Source: Musa acuminata AAA Group (Eukaryota > Streptophyta > Magnoliopsida > Zingiberales > Musaceae). Taken from it: DNA of 64,000 nt. The position numbers were made by a program, and so were the translations under genes. Position 1 is the stretch's first letter, and each line of letters starts with the position of its first letter. Location: contig NC_088339.1 of assembly GCF_036884655.1 (NCBI RefSeq), positions 26,245,501 to 26,309,500 of the forward strand. Reading direction: 5' to 3'. Under the pieces are notes generated by a model. It made no database searches, was not told the DNA's origin, and worked only from the letters and a program-made list of their open reading frames with translations. Below are positions 27,108 through 38,145 of this stretch, piece after piece.

Positions 27108-27753
27108 GTATGTCTCGCCTCTCGCAGTTGTGTTTCGCGTTTTGTTTCTTGACGGATTTGGTGGAAAAATGAGTCATTTTTTTGTCTTTCCATGTAAAAG
27201 CGTCAGCTTCTTTCACCTTTTAAAATGTGAGCTCAGTGACGAGGATCTCTTGTTTGCTGTTCAGTGGGATCGGTCTTTGTTTCTCGAAAAGATGATATTT
27301 TTCAGGTGAAAAATCGTAAAAGCTTGCTCTTCAGTGGGATCGGTCTTTGTTTCTCTAAAAGCTGAGATTTTTTGGGTGAAAATTCGTACGAGTTCGTTCT
27401 TCGGTGGATCGGTCTTTGTTTCTCTAAAAGCTGAGATTTTTTGGGTGAAAATTTGTAAAAGTTCTGTATATTCATACCCATTTCCCTTTCGCGTTCTGTT
27501 TTTTGACGGATTTGGTGCAACATGAGTCCTTTTTTTTGTCTTTCCATGAGAAAGCGTCAGTTTCTTTCACCTTTTCAAATGTGAGCTCAGTGACGAGAAT
27601 TTCCTGTTTGCTCTCCGGTGGGATCGTGAAATTTCTGTACATTCATGCACATTTTCCGGTTGAAGGTTCTTATGTAGCTTTAATTTCGGTGAGGAACTGA
27701 AGGAAGCGGTTCATCTTCCACGATAGGGGTTTTTCTTTTTGTGGTTGATTTAG
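27108..27753 (+). other. Probable 5'-UTR intron of the AHL gene
   Basis: A donor context TTCCAG|GTATGT at 27108 and a pyrimidine-rich acceptor TTGATTTAG ending at 27753 bracket about 650 bp of T-rich DNA before the AHL start codon at 27815. Leader introns of this kind are common in plant regulatory genes and often raise expression. The boundaries are inferred from consensus only. Confidence 0.4.
27138..27627. repeat. Nested direct repeats in the AHL leader
   Basis: Two copies of a roughly 130-bp segment (27138-27269 and 27497-27627) share GACGGATTTGGTG, GTCTTTCCATG, AAAGCGTCAG and ATGTGAGCTCAGTGACGAG. Between them lie three tandem copies of a roughly 68-70-bp unit (27260-27329, 27330-27399, 27400-27467) built on GGATCGGTCTTTGTTTCTC and TTTTTTGGGTGAAAAT. 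The whole structure sits in the predicted 5'-UTR intron. Confidence 0.85.
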
Positions 27754-27814
27754 TCATCTAAGATTCAGCTAAAAGTACATCAACAAAAGGAATTGGGGTT
27801 TAGGGTTTTGGAAA

Positions 27815-30800
27815 ATGGAAGCTAGGGAGCTTCCAAGAGTGAGCTCGTTGCAGCCTCCAACTGTGGTGGTGGGTCCTGGCTCTTATGGAGCTGGAGGATC
27901 GACGATTGATCCCGTGGTGGCACCGAATACAGCTGGAATGATGCAGGGCATGCGCCTTTCCTTCACTCCCATGGCTTCTTCGGCACCTAAGCCAGTGGAT
28001 ACGACTGGTTCTTTGTACCAAGGAGATGATGTCTCGGGAATGCGGCAAACCAGTGTATTTAACATGGGTGAGCTAACGAAGAAGAAGAGAGGAAGACCAA
28101 GAAAATATGGACCTGATGGTAGCATGTCTTTGGCACTAACACCTCCATCTTCTGCTTTGGGATTCTCGAGCAATCCAATGTCTGATCCAGTAACTAAGCA
28201 CCGAGGCCGTCCTCCAGGGTCGGGGAAAAAGCAACAACTTGATGCATTGGGTAATTGTCGCATCACTTTCTTCTAGTTGTGAAGATTACTCTACATGTGA
28301 CATATAATTGCTATGTGTAGATGTCTTAACTTCTAAACGGCCATGAAAAGGTAGGCTTCCTTAATTTCCTTGTTCATTACATAACTGCATTACCATATAA
28401 ATTCTGAGCTGTTAAAGTACATTTAACATCCAGTTTGTCCAAATGTTCAAATATATTCATCTAGTATTAGTCCCATCTAATCTGCTTCTATGCTTCTCAG
28501 TTGAAGTTATATGTGCATCGAGAACTTTTAAACTTTGAATTATGGTTAACGTTTTTCGTTTTTAGCCATTATACAGCATTGTCCTACTTTTTGCTTTCAA
28601 ATAGACTTAGATGATAAATTTAGTTATTGGCTGTCTATTCATATAATTTGCATAAGTTATTCCTTTATGAAGTTAATGCCTAGATGTTAAGTTTTTTGGG
28701 TCTAATTTTTTAGTATAACTGTACACAAACTGCAACTCTTGAACATCTAATTGTGTTTCCTTTTATTCCATACATCTTTTTGTCTACATATTCAATTTCC
28801 AAAGATTTAGATATCATTTCTTTACAGTATTTAGTATTTCAATGCTTCGTATAAGTTTCTAAAATCAGTACTCATGGTTAACCAGGTGCCCCAGGGATTG
28901 GTTTTACTCCTCATATTATCACTGTCAAAGTTGGAGAGGCAAGTACTTGAGATTTAAATTTACCCTCTCTTTTTTCTACTTCTAAAGTCTAGATAACTTT
29001 GACAAAGTCTTGGTAATTCTTCTTTCTTGTTAAATTGTTTCTTGCATTTTCACGATCTGACTGTTGTCACCCAGCAACAAAGATTATAAACTTGTTACAC
29101 GCTTTCATGCTTCATATTCTTTCTTACCATTTCAATATACTTGGGAGTTCATATAAAAGAGTTGGTGTTATTAGAGTGATAAGTCAATAGAGTATAATTA
29201 GTTTAGGCAATTGTTTGCATTGGCAGGACATAGCTTCAAAAATTATGGCCTTCTCACAGCAAGGGTCTAGGACCGTCTGTGTGCTGTCAGCAAACGGTGC
29301 CATCTCTGATGTAACACTGCGGCAGCCGGCAATCTCTGGTGGAACAGTAACTTATGAGGTTTGAGTAGAAACTAGACTATCCTAATCTGTATCTTGAATA
29401 AAATTTGAAATTATGTGCACTGTTCATCATCTATGTAGGTTGCTGATGGACAAAATTGTTCTATATTGTAGATATATGTCTGTGTGTTATGCATAACCCA
29501 AATGAACACCATGATGGTAGTGCAATAGTCAAAGACAAAATAATATGGCTAGATTCGGAAACTTCTATTTGATGTTTTTGACAAGGTCACTGGATTTGTG
29601 TCAGGTTTGGAATCGGTTGTGGAATCTATAACCCAGATCAGTCTGGAATCAATCAGGTTTCTATAGAAACAACCAGAAATAGACTAGGGTAAGTTGACAT
29701 AAATACAATTTATCATAATCAACTTCAGTTGACTTGGTTGGTTTATGACTGGTCAAAGTATTGGGATTGGCCAGAATGGTTTGTGATCAATCTATTTTGG
29801 CCAGTCCAAATAATTCCCCTTGAGATCAAGGGTTTCAGATCAGACCAAGTTGATAGTAACTGGATGAGGGAATGATCGATCCCCAAAACCAAGTTCTCAA
29901 AGTCCAAGGATTTTACATATCCTACAAACATCTTGTGTTGTGACGTTTCTTTTTTTTTTGAACAGCTTTCTACAAGAGAGAGATGAAAAACAATAGGAGA
30001 AGTTGCAATTTTGTACAAGGAAGATGAAAGATAGGGATTAGGCTTTAGTTATGGCCACCTCACATAAGATTGACTAACAATAATTTTACCCTAAAAGGCC
30101 ATTTGCCCTTTTGCCAATTTACATCTCTACTTAATGCCAACATGCTGTATTCTGCTAGGCATAATATATATGTACACACACATATATATAGCATCCTTAT
30201 CATCATTTGGGTCATGAAAGTGATGCTTTAGTTATGTAATGTTTTCAATTACTACATAAAGATCCACCCTACTTGTGAGTATCATATTAAAAGGATTAAA
30301 GATCAAACTCTCTGTATCTTGTCCACATACCTTGCTCTCCATTTGTTGCCATAGCATATAAGTAACAGTTACGAGAATTTTCATGCAGGGACGCTTTGAT
30401 ATCATCTCTCTTTCAGGTTCCTTCCTGCTCACAGAAGAGGGTAGCACTCGTAGTAGAAGCGGTGGATTGAGTGTCGCAATTGCAGGATCTGACGGCCGAA
30501 TTCTTGGTGGTGGGGTTGCCGGAATGCTTGTGGCAGCAACACCTGTGCAGGTCTAAATCAAACCTCTTTGATGCATCCAATCACTGTCCTTTTTAGATAA
30601 TTTTTCTGACATAGTGGAGTTCCGTTCAAATTGCAGGTTGTGGTGGCAAGCTTCGTCACCGAAAAGAAAAAGCCACAGCCTGAACCATTGAGGTGGGAAC
30701 CTTCATCAGCTCCACCACAGATGGCCAGCTTTGGAGCAACTCTAACAGTAAGCCCACCCACTGAAGGCACGTCAAGTGAATCTTCTGACGACCGCGGTTG

Positions 30801-30936
30801 CCCAACAAATCAAAACGGTGGCACCTGCGAGAACTCTACTCAGCATGTTCAATCTGCATATCCATCTTTCATCAGTTGGTCACACTCTGTAAACGAGAAC
30901 AGGCATAACTCTGACATGAAAGTAATGCCTCTCTAA
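27815..30936 (+). CDS. AT-hook motif nuclear-localized protein (AHL, two AT-hooks plus PPC domain)
   Basis: AHL proteins bind the minor groove of AT-rich DNA and form trimers through the PPC/DUF296 domain; they regulate growth and development in the nucleus. Five exons: 27815-28250, 28886-28938, 29227-29358, 30389-30550, 30637-30936, giving 360 residues, normal for the family. AT-hook 1 (KKRGRPRKYGPDG, residues about 90-102) and AT-hook 2 (HRGRPPGSGKKQQLDALG, about 129-146) make this a two-hook AHL. The PPC domain follows: FTPHIITVKVGED, VCVLSANGAISDVTLRQP, then GRFDIISLSGSFLL with the conserved GRF core, SDGRILGGGVAGMLVAA and VQVVVASF. The Ser/Asn-rich tail ends VMPL. ATG 27815 has a good context (GAAAATGG). 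Intron 2 begins GCAAGT, a GC-AG intron needed to keep the frame. A repeat-rich leader precedes the gene. Confidence 0.95.
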
Positions 30937-32129
30937 CAAGATTATGTCGCAAGTATCGCAAGCATCGCTTCATGTCTAGTTGTTTGTAGTAAGACGGTAG
31001 TACCAGCTGTCGAATCACTGTGATTCAGTAGCCACTAATTACTGTCAAAGCTTACAACTAGAGGGCTTCACATAAATGGCATTCCAGAAGCATATATCTA
31101 GGCGTATGTTCTGAGGACACTGCTGCCGTTCTGTAGTATTTTCTTTGTCTTCATCTATCAGTTCAATTTCTGTTGGTAACTAAAGACACCTTATTTTCTT
31201 CAATTTCGTTAGTGCTATGTCTGAGATGCAATGTGTGTGTTCATGTATGTGTCCATACAAAGGATCAAGCGTGGCATTTGTTTTTGGAGAAAAGGCCACA
31301 CTTACAAGAATCATTTTTATGCTTTTGCTGGAAGGATGCCTGTCTTGTCCTTCCTTCGAGGTGGGCAGAAGAAGGAACACAGCCTAAACCCCCCTGCTCT
31401 CCGAGGTCAAATCCGCCATGAACTGCACAGCAGCCTGCCAAAGTCCATGGCTGTTTGTGAGCCACTGGTAATTTTTCACCGCGGCAAACAGTGGATAAGA
31501 TCGGTTCCACGACCAGATCCATCAATAGCGGCGTGCATGACAGTTGGGTGCCGCTGTACTCTGACACACCACTTTCTTTCGGTATGCCCAAATCATTTCA
31601 TCATCACAGCATTACTGCGCCGGACTTTATCATTGTATTTACTGACACCCAAATCACACTCTCACATCTCTTTCTCCAACTACGGATTGATGGACGCCGT
31701 GCTCCAGTAATCACCTCTGCTCGTCTTGAACTGAATCCGAACCTTGGTGGGTCTCCCAGAAGACGACCAGATTCCGACAAGTAGCCCGCAGTAAAGGAAG
31801 ACTCAGGAAGTGCGCAGCCACGACAGCTTCTTCCACAGCTAACACAGATGAGCAGCAAGGCGGCATGCGCCATGGTTGCTGCTCTCGGCGGCGACGCGGG
31901 ATTGGCGAGCAGAAGGCTGGTACCCAAGCGAGGGCGGATCAAGTCCCGAATAGCCACCTGTGCGATCCATGCAATTGCCTCGGTGCTGCGGAGGGCTACC
32001 TACTGCAGTCGCTGCGTCCTCATCCGGCGTCGCTGTTCAGAGAAAACTTGCGGGCAGTGATGAGTACTCTTTATCTTTAACCATCGAGTAGACATACCAA
32101 TCTCGTAAGGTACTGCTTGGCATCCCCCA
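30937..32129. other. AHL 3' flank and intergenic DNA; one small open frame
   Basis: Contains the AHL 3' UTR and the gap before the convergent PPR gene. A 70-codon frame starts at ATG 31848 (MSSKAACAMVAALGGDAGLA) in a GC-rich patch and ends at 32060. It is Arg/Ala-rich and basic, but I recognise no family and cannot tell a microprotein from chance. Nothing else is evident. Confidence 0.4.
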
Positions 32130-34202
32130 TCAAAATGACTCGACAAAAGCATCAGCAAGATGCTCATTGATACTTCTCCATACTTCATAGATCGTATCAG
32201 TTTCAGGATGCCTTGTGTCTCCCACCATGAACTTGAACTTATCCATGCCCCTCGATTCAACGTAGCTCCAGCCTGCCTCTTTTCTTGATCCCTTCCTTCT
32301 CATCTCAGCTCTCACCTCTGCAGCTTCTTCCCATAGTCCAGCAGATGCATATACGATCGACAGTGTCACTCTCCAGACACCACAATCCGGTTCCATCACA
32401 GATAGCTCCGCCGCTGCTCTTTCTGCAATCTCCACGCTCCCATGAAGCCTGCAAGCACCCAGTAAAGACCCCCAAATGGATGGACCAGGTTTGATGGGCA
32501 TCGCTCTGATAAATTCCTCTGCTTCACCAAGCTTTCCGGATCTCCCCAAAAGATCCACCATTGCTGCGTAGTGCTCCATGGCCGGCTCGAAGCCGTAGTC
32601 TCTTTGCATTCTCTTGAAGCACTCGTAGCCTTCCATTGTCAGCCCAGAGTGACCACACGCTGAAATGACATTGACAAAGGATACAGCATTCGGATTACGC
32701 CTTCCTCCGGACCTCAGCTCCTCGAAAACTCGTAAGGCCGAATCACCATCACCATGGATCCCGTAGGCTGCGATCAACGAGTTCCAAGAACCCACGTCTC
32801 TTGTGTCCTCCATCTCCTGGAATAACTGTTCCGCCAAACCAACCCTTCCCGACTTCCCATACATGTCGATCAGAGCATTGCAGACAAAGGAATCGGAATC
32901 AAAGCCTGCTTTGATCACAAAACCATGCAGTATCTGTCCTCGCTCCAGCGACGATATGGTGGAGCAGGCTTGTACGGAGCTGAGTACCGTGACGAAGTCC
33001 AGCTTTAGCTCACCTCCACTTGCGTCATGAACTTGACCGAGGTGCTGCAGGGCTTCCTCCACGCGGTCGTTCTTCGCAAAACATGAGATCATGGAGTTCC
33101 AAGAGACTATGTCTCTGTTCCCCATTCTTTTGAAGATCAAATGTGCTGAGTCGACGTACCGATGCTTTGCATACAGATCAAGGAGGGAGTTCTCGACTAT
33201 GGTGCACGGAAAGAAGCCCATCTTGATCGAGCACCCATGAATCACCTTGCCATGCTCCAAAGATCCCGACAGGGCGCAACCATGGATGAGGGCCGCGATG
33301 AGATCGGGATCATGGCACTCCGGAAAATCAAATTGGAGGAAAGCCTCGATTGCCTCGTCCAAAAATCCATTTTTTGCGTACATCATCACGAGAGACTTCA
33401 CGACGGGAACACAGTCATGCAGCTCCAACTTTACAAGCCAAGCATGAACACAAGCAAACAGGCTCGGTTCCCCCATTAGCGAGCAGGCCTGGGTGATGCT
33501 CAACATCGTCGCCGTGTTCGGCAGAATCCCATCTTCCAGCATTCGGGTGAACAGAATCAGTGCCTTGTCGAACATCCCATGGAGGACCGAGCCTGATATG
33601 ATGGCACTCCAAGAAACCACATCCCTACAGCTCAACCTACTGACAAGCTTCTCAGCATCCACGATTGATCCTACCTTCCCGTACATATCGATCAAGGAAT
33701 TAGAGACGAACGCATCATGGGAAAACCCAGCGGCGACCAGGTGCCCATGCACCATCCTCCCCATCTCCTCATCCCTCAGCATCCCACATGCCCGTAAGAC
33801 AGCAGAAACAGTGAACTCATTGGGAGGAGGTGCTGTTCCCTCCGTTAACATGTTCAAGAAGACAAGGATGGCAGCGGCAGCCGCTCCGGTATGGCAGTGT
33901 CCGGAGATCACGGATGTCCAGGATACGACGTCTCTTAGAGGCATTCGGTCGAAAAGCTTTAACGCGCTGTCCATGCGGCCACATTTGGAGTATGCGTCGA
34001 GGAGGGAGTTGGCGACGAAGAGGTTGGAGTGGAAGCCGGATTTGAGGAGGCCAGAGTGTAGAGAGGCGGTGAAGCCGAGGTTCTGTTGGGCGGCGGAGAA
34101 GCTGAGGTAGCGGACGGAGGCAGCCGAGTCGAAGAAGAGGTTCTTCGAGTGTGAGAGAGGAGAAGGCGAGAGGAATGGAGAGATAGAAAGTGACGAGTAC
34201 AT
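32130..34202 (-). CDS. PLS-class pentatricopeptide repeat protein (E-type), organelle RNA factor
   Basis: PPR proteins bind organellar RNA one base per repeat; PLS-type members with E domains usually support C-to-U editing. The gene is intronless, as most PPR genes are, and encodes 690 residues from ATG 34202. The frame continues open upstream to 34418, but MYSSLSISPFLSPSPLSHSK looks like an organelle-targeting start. Repeats run from about residue 60: NSLLDAYSKCGRMDSALKLF, RDVVSWTSVISGHC, NSLIDMYGKVGSIVDAEKL, RDVVSWSAIISG, NSLLDLYAKHRYVDSAHLIF, RDIVSWNSMISCFAKN, NALIDMYGKSGRVGLAEQLF, SWNSLIAAYGIHGDGDSAL. The C-terminal E/E+ region includes MVDLLGRSGKLGEAEEFI, SIWGSLLGACRLHG, GWSYVESRGMDKFKFMVGD and HPETDTIYEV. 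No DYW deaminase motif follows, so any editing would need a partner supplying the deaminase. Its RNA target is unknown. Confidence 0.95.
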   Translation of the reverse strand: MYSSLSISPFLSPSPLSHSKNLFFDSAASVRYLSFSAAQQNLGFTASLHSGLLKSGFHSNLFVANSLLDAYSKCGRMDSALKLFDRMPLRDVVSWTSVISGHCHTGAAAAAILVFLNMLTEGTAPPPNEFTVSAVLRACGMLRDEEMGRMVHGHLVAAGFSHDAFVSNSLIDMYGKVGSIVDAEKLVSRLSCRDVVSWSAIISGSVLHGMFDKALILFTRMLEDGILPNTATMLSITQACSLMGEPSLFACVHAWLVKLELHDCVPVVKSLVMMYAKNGFLDEAIEAFLQFDFPECHDPDLIAALIHGCALSGSLEHGKVIHGCSIKMGFFPCTIVENSLLDLYAKHRYVDSAHLIFKRMGNRDIVSWNSMISCFAKNDRVEEALQHLGQVHDASGGELKLDFVTVLSSVQACSTISSLERGQILHGFVIKAGFDSDSFVCNALIDMYGKSGRVGLAEQLFQEMEDTRDVGSWNSLIAAYGIHGDGDSALRVFEELRSGGRRNPNAVSFVNVISACGHSGLTMEGYECFKRMQRDYGFEPAMEHYAAMVDLLGRSGKLGEAEEFIRAMPIKPGPSIWGSLLGACRLHGSVEIAERAAAELSVMEPDCGVWRVTLSIVYASAGLWEEAAEVRAEMRRKGSRKEAGWSYVESRGMDKFKFMVGDTRHPETDTIYEVWRSINEHLADAFVESF

Positions 34203-34679
34203 TGGATTTTTGTGGGGAAGCCGATGTCTGCTTTCTGGGGATGAAAGCCGGCAACAAGGTGCTTGTATTAAGTCCACCAATAGATTGGTGGAAGTATAAG
34301 CAGTTGGGCCGGCCCGTGCGCTTATTTCTTTCGTGGTTTGTCCCAAAAGAAACGACAGAACTGATTGATTACATACATAGAAGAGATGACACGTATTCCA
34401 CAGAATCAAAAGCAACATTTACTTGAAGTAAATCAACCAATTAAAAACAATTTGTGCAACATATTCGATCACAAAATATTTCTTCAGCTAGTTTAATCAA
34501 TAGATAGGCATAGCCAAAAACATGAAGTAGAGCAAAGAAGCCACTCAATTGTAATCACTTATCAAACTTGTAGTGCTCGAAAACATCATGCTCCAATGTT
34601 CAAAAAGCTATATGCACATACGATACATATATGCTGGTTTTACTATGCAGGATGTTGGGAAGAATCATACTATAATTCG

Positions 34680-37200
34680 TCAATCGGCCCCATCAGTGTA
34701 GGCACATCTGGGCTGCTTGCAACTGTGTTCCGGTGTTAGATGATCCGAAGCAGCTCTCTTAGGTCGGAACTGCATGTGCGCGGCATGAGAAGGAAGAACA
34801 GAGGACAGCAGCAAGAAATACTAGAAGAGAAAGAGCTTGCATACCTTCTCTTCTGACTTCTGATAGAAATGCCTCAGAAGGATATTTCTGGCTTCTGATG
34901 ATATTACTAGGACAACAAGTGAGTACATATCAGAAAAACAATATTATCACAAGTTAATATTATGCCTCAATTAGCTGCCACAGTAATTAAAAAAAAACCA
35001 TTTGGGTATACATGTCAAATATTACTTCATGAAAGGCTAACTATGTGATACAAGAACTTCACAAGTCTAGTCACCACGAAAGACAACTGGATGTCAAGAA
35101 GATAATCTATAAGATCCGAGCATCATGAATTCAATACAACTTGTATCAGAAATGTATATGACCAATACATATTCTATAAAACTAATAAATAATTTGAATC
35201 TGAAACGCCAGTTTCTACTAATCATTTCTTTCAGTAGCTTGCTTAGTGTAACATTAGTTCACCCTCATATGCCCTAACCCCCAAAAGATAAAGAGACAGA
35301 ATAATTTCAAACCCACAACCATATCACTTTTGCTCTCTTTTCCCATCTGTGTCCCATCTCTTGACCACAGCTTTCCCTGAAGATGTAGCCTTTTGTTTTT
35401 CCAGCTGGCATTCCGTTAGAGGTACCATTGAGAGCTTGTCATAAGGATCACACCTTAAAGGAAAAAAAAAAACCTAAATTTCCTCGTAGATTGAATAGCC
35501 ACTTGCTCTTCTTTGACTCCCTACCCATTTTCTATTTAATAACTCAGAGAAGGTTTCTTTAGGTTTGTCTAGTCCATGATTCTTCTCTTTAACATTTTGG
35601 AGCATAATGAATGTTGATTGGTTCTTTCTTTTTCAATACAAGATCGCCTTAGTTATGTGTTTGTTGGTTATTAGGTCCAAGGTTGATACTCCATTTATTT
35701 AGCATACAGAACTAACATAGGACCTCTCATGGCGAATTTTTTAGAGCTAATATAGTAACATCTTGATACTTGAATTACAAATTAAAATGGTGAAATTATA
35801 ATATGACATCCAATGAGAATTGGTGTAAATGCAACCTTAAATTCACAAATTCATCTTAGTAAGAGTTCTAGATATAGACATGTTAAGGGATCACTATAAC
35901 TTATTACATGCAATATGCAGATTAGATACCCTAAAAGCAAAGAAACTCAATATAATCTTGTTTCATATTCTAAGGTGAAAGAAGCAGAATATTAAAAAAA
36001 ATGGTAGAACTGTCTGTGGTAGAGAAGTGAGAGAACAGTCATAAGGATGAAGAGTATCCTCAGCACATATTAGTGTCATGTGTGATCTGTTAGCAGTTAA
36101 ACATTTCATAATGAAATGTCCAAGAAAGAATTTTTTCTTTAGGAAGATTTGTTTTGGGTGCACAGACTGACCTACTATGTTTAAAAAGGCTTATAAGCAT
36201 GTACACTTCGACATTAATATGAAACTCTTCCAATGGATTATTTTGATAATTTAATTGAAAATGGCAAGCAAAGAACTGTAATGATATTTCAAAAAGCAAA
36301 ACTCTTCAACTCTCAATTTGTAGTGATTAAGCACTCAAATAAAGAAAGATGACATTCTTAGCCATGTATCATGATGAATAACCATATTCTTTTACTCTCT
36401 TAAAACATAATAGTCATGGCATTCTTCATGTTTTAGTTACTTGTGGACATAAAACACTAAGTGATTGAGAGTTCTGCCAAATATCTTCGACCCAGCATCC
36501 AGATAGAAAATTACAACAGAAAGTATACGAAGTATCAACACAGGTAACAACAGCCTCATAGAAATTAGCTCTGAGCAACCAAAAAAAAGATATTTATAGT
36601 TCCAGCAAGCGGCCATATATAATTTGTTCTTGGAGACCAAGTGCAGCATTGTTACCTTGATCTGGTGGTGGGAGAGACTTGTTATGAGTGGGACGATATG
36701 TGACAGGCGTAAGTTTCTGAAATTAAACATCAAAGGAAAAAATCAGAAGAATGGTAAATCTATGTATCAAATATATGAAAACTTAAGATCATGTAATGGA
36801 TGTGCAAAGATCACATTCTAAAAGCCCCTTTAGTTGAGCAGAAAAAGAAATCAATTAATAAGTTCTCCTCATTAAATCACTCCAACAGTAACCAGCCGGT
36901 ACAGTCCGCACCCAAAACAAGGAAAGAACACGAAGGGGGAACACAAGCAGTGGCAAACAAGAAATGTGTGCTCAGAGCATGATTGATTCCGACGATTTGC
37001 GACTCAAACAAGACAGATTATAAGATGCTTACAATCGCCAACCTACAGCGATTATGAAATCATTGATTGAATATCAACGAGATGGCAAAGGAAGATGGAT
37101 CGGAGAAGCATACAGAAGATTGGGCAGATGAATCGGCCGGGCGTAGTTGGCTGAAGTTGTGGGGGTCGTAAGAGGGCCAGTCGTCGAGTAGAGAGCCCAT
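34680..37200 (-). CDS. DDA1: DET1- and DDB1-associated protein 1 (DDA1)
   Basis: DDA1 is a small subunit of the COP10-DET1-DDB1 (CDD) module of CUL4 ubiquitin ligases; in Arabidopsis it helps target ABA receptors for degradation. Four exons with perfect phase: 37114-37200, 36656-36716, 34845-34906, 34680-34769, giving 99 residues. Sequence in order: MGSLLDDWPSYDPHNFSQ, then KLTPVTYRPTHNKSLPPPDQ, then VISSEARNILLRHFYQKSEE, then FRPKRAASDHLTPEHSCKQP, with stop TGA at 34680-34682. These match the DDA1 blocks of plants (LPPPDQVI, NILLRxFYQ, RPKRAA). Exons of 60-90 bp spread over 2.5 kb, with introns of about 0.4 to 1.75 kb, make this gene easy to miss. A TATA box and a GA-rich leader lie just upstream. 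The PPR gene follows on the same strand 478 bp downstream. Confidence 0.93.
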
Positions 37201-37259
37201 CTCTTCTCTTCTCTCCTCTCCTCTGTTTCTGTACTCTTTCTCACCGCCACACCCACAAA

Positions 37260-37290
37260 ACCTCTCTCTCTCTCTCTCTCTTTCTCTTTC
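37260..37290. repeat. CT/GA microsatellite in the DDA1 leader
   Basis: A CT run (GA on the coding strand) lies between the TATA-like box at 37300-37307 and ATG 37200, so probably within the 5' UTR. The same arrangement is seen at the Cys-rich gene near 12.45 kb. Confidence 0.85.
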
Positions 37291-37299
37291 TCGTACATA

Positions 37300-37307
37300 T
37301 TTATATA
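37300..37307 (-). promoter_or_regulatory. TATA-like box of DDA1
   Basis: On the - strand GTTTATATAAATATG reads as a strong TATA box about 100 bp upstream of the DDA1 ATG at 37200. Confidence 0.55.
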
Positions 37308-37439
37308 AACCCAACAAAACCCCCCACTTTCTCCATATATTCTTAAAGAACATATTTAATTCCCATAAATATTAACACGGCAAAAATTAGTTGGGTAGTA
37401 GAATCGTGAACGACATGGAATTGGAAAATCCAATAGAAT

Positions 37440-38145
37440 TCGAATTGACGTGTTCGGCTTATGTACTGATCGTTAGCGAACAAATGTGTAGCTGGTGAGT
37501 CAGCACGGTCCGGTCCACGGATTGATGTTGGAAGTCTTCTGTCGGCTGAGCTAGATGTCGAGGTCGATCGAGCCCTCGCGACGGGGTGCTGATCAGCGTT
37601 CCTTGGTGTGCCGATCCGGGCACCATGTATGCCCATCTTCGTGAGGTGGTCGCGCCCTCGGGAAGGGATGCTGGTTAGCATTGGTCGGGATCAAGGCTGA
37701 TTGGTGACTTCTTGGTGCCAGGCGGATCACACTTCCATGCTGAGTCCCTCACCGTCGATAAGTGGTCGCCCTTCTGTAAAAATGGCCTCCGCTGGGTGGT
37801 ACTCGGTTGTGGCCTCTCCGACGAGCAAGTTAGTAACGAGAGGGATTGCTATTTTCCTTCTTTTTTCTTGCCCTACCTTGGGCCGGAGGCCAACCAAGGG
37901 TTTTATACTATGGCGCGAGGACTGATGGTGCATCGATTCGACATCGCTGTTGTTGACCCCCGAGAGACGGGACGACCCTTCTGACTGGCCGTCGTTTCGG
38001 GACCCGCAGAGCAACGTTAGACAGCACTATCTCGAGCTCCTGAGATAAGACGTGTTGGCATATCTTCTTGGTACGAGCTCCTGGGATGGGACGGGTGGCG
38101 TAGGGCTCCGATTTGGCGTGTGGTGACAGCAGTGACGTGTCCATA
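37440..38145 (-). mobile_element. Possible LTR-like fragment
   Basis: A GC-rich island of about 0.7 kb stands out sharply from the AT-rich DNA on both sides. On the - strand it contains CCATAGTATAAAACCC, which resembles an LTR promoter, and repeated GAGCTCCTGRGAT motifs near 38030-38090. It has no open coding frame of note. I could not fix its ends or a target-site duplication, so this is a compositional inference only. Confidence 0.35.

Noticed and set aside
34203..34418. Upstream extension of the PPR frame by 72 codons
   Set aside because: The sequence before ATG 34202 does not look like a targeting peptide or PPR and is probably 5' flank; the frame is open by chance.
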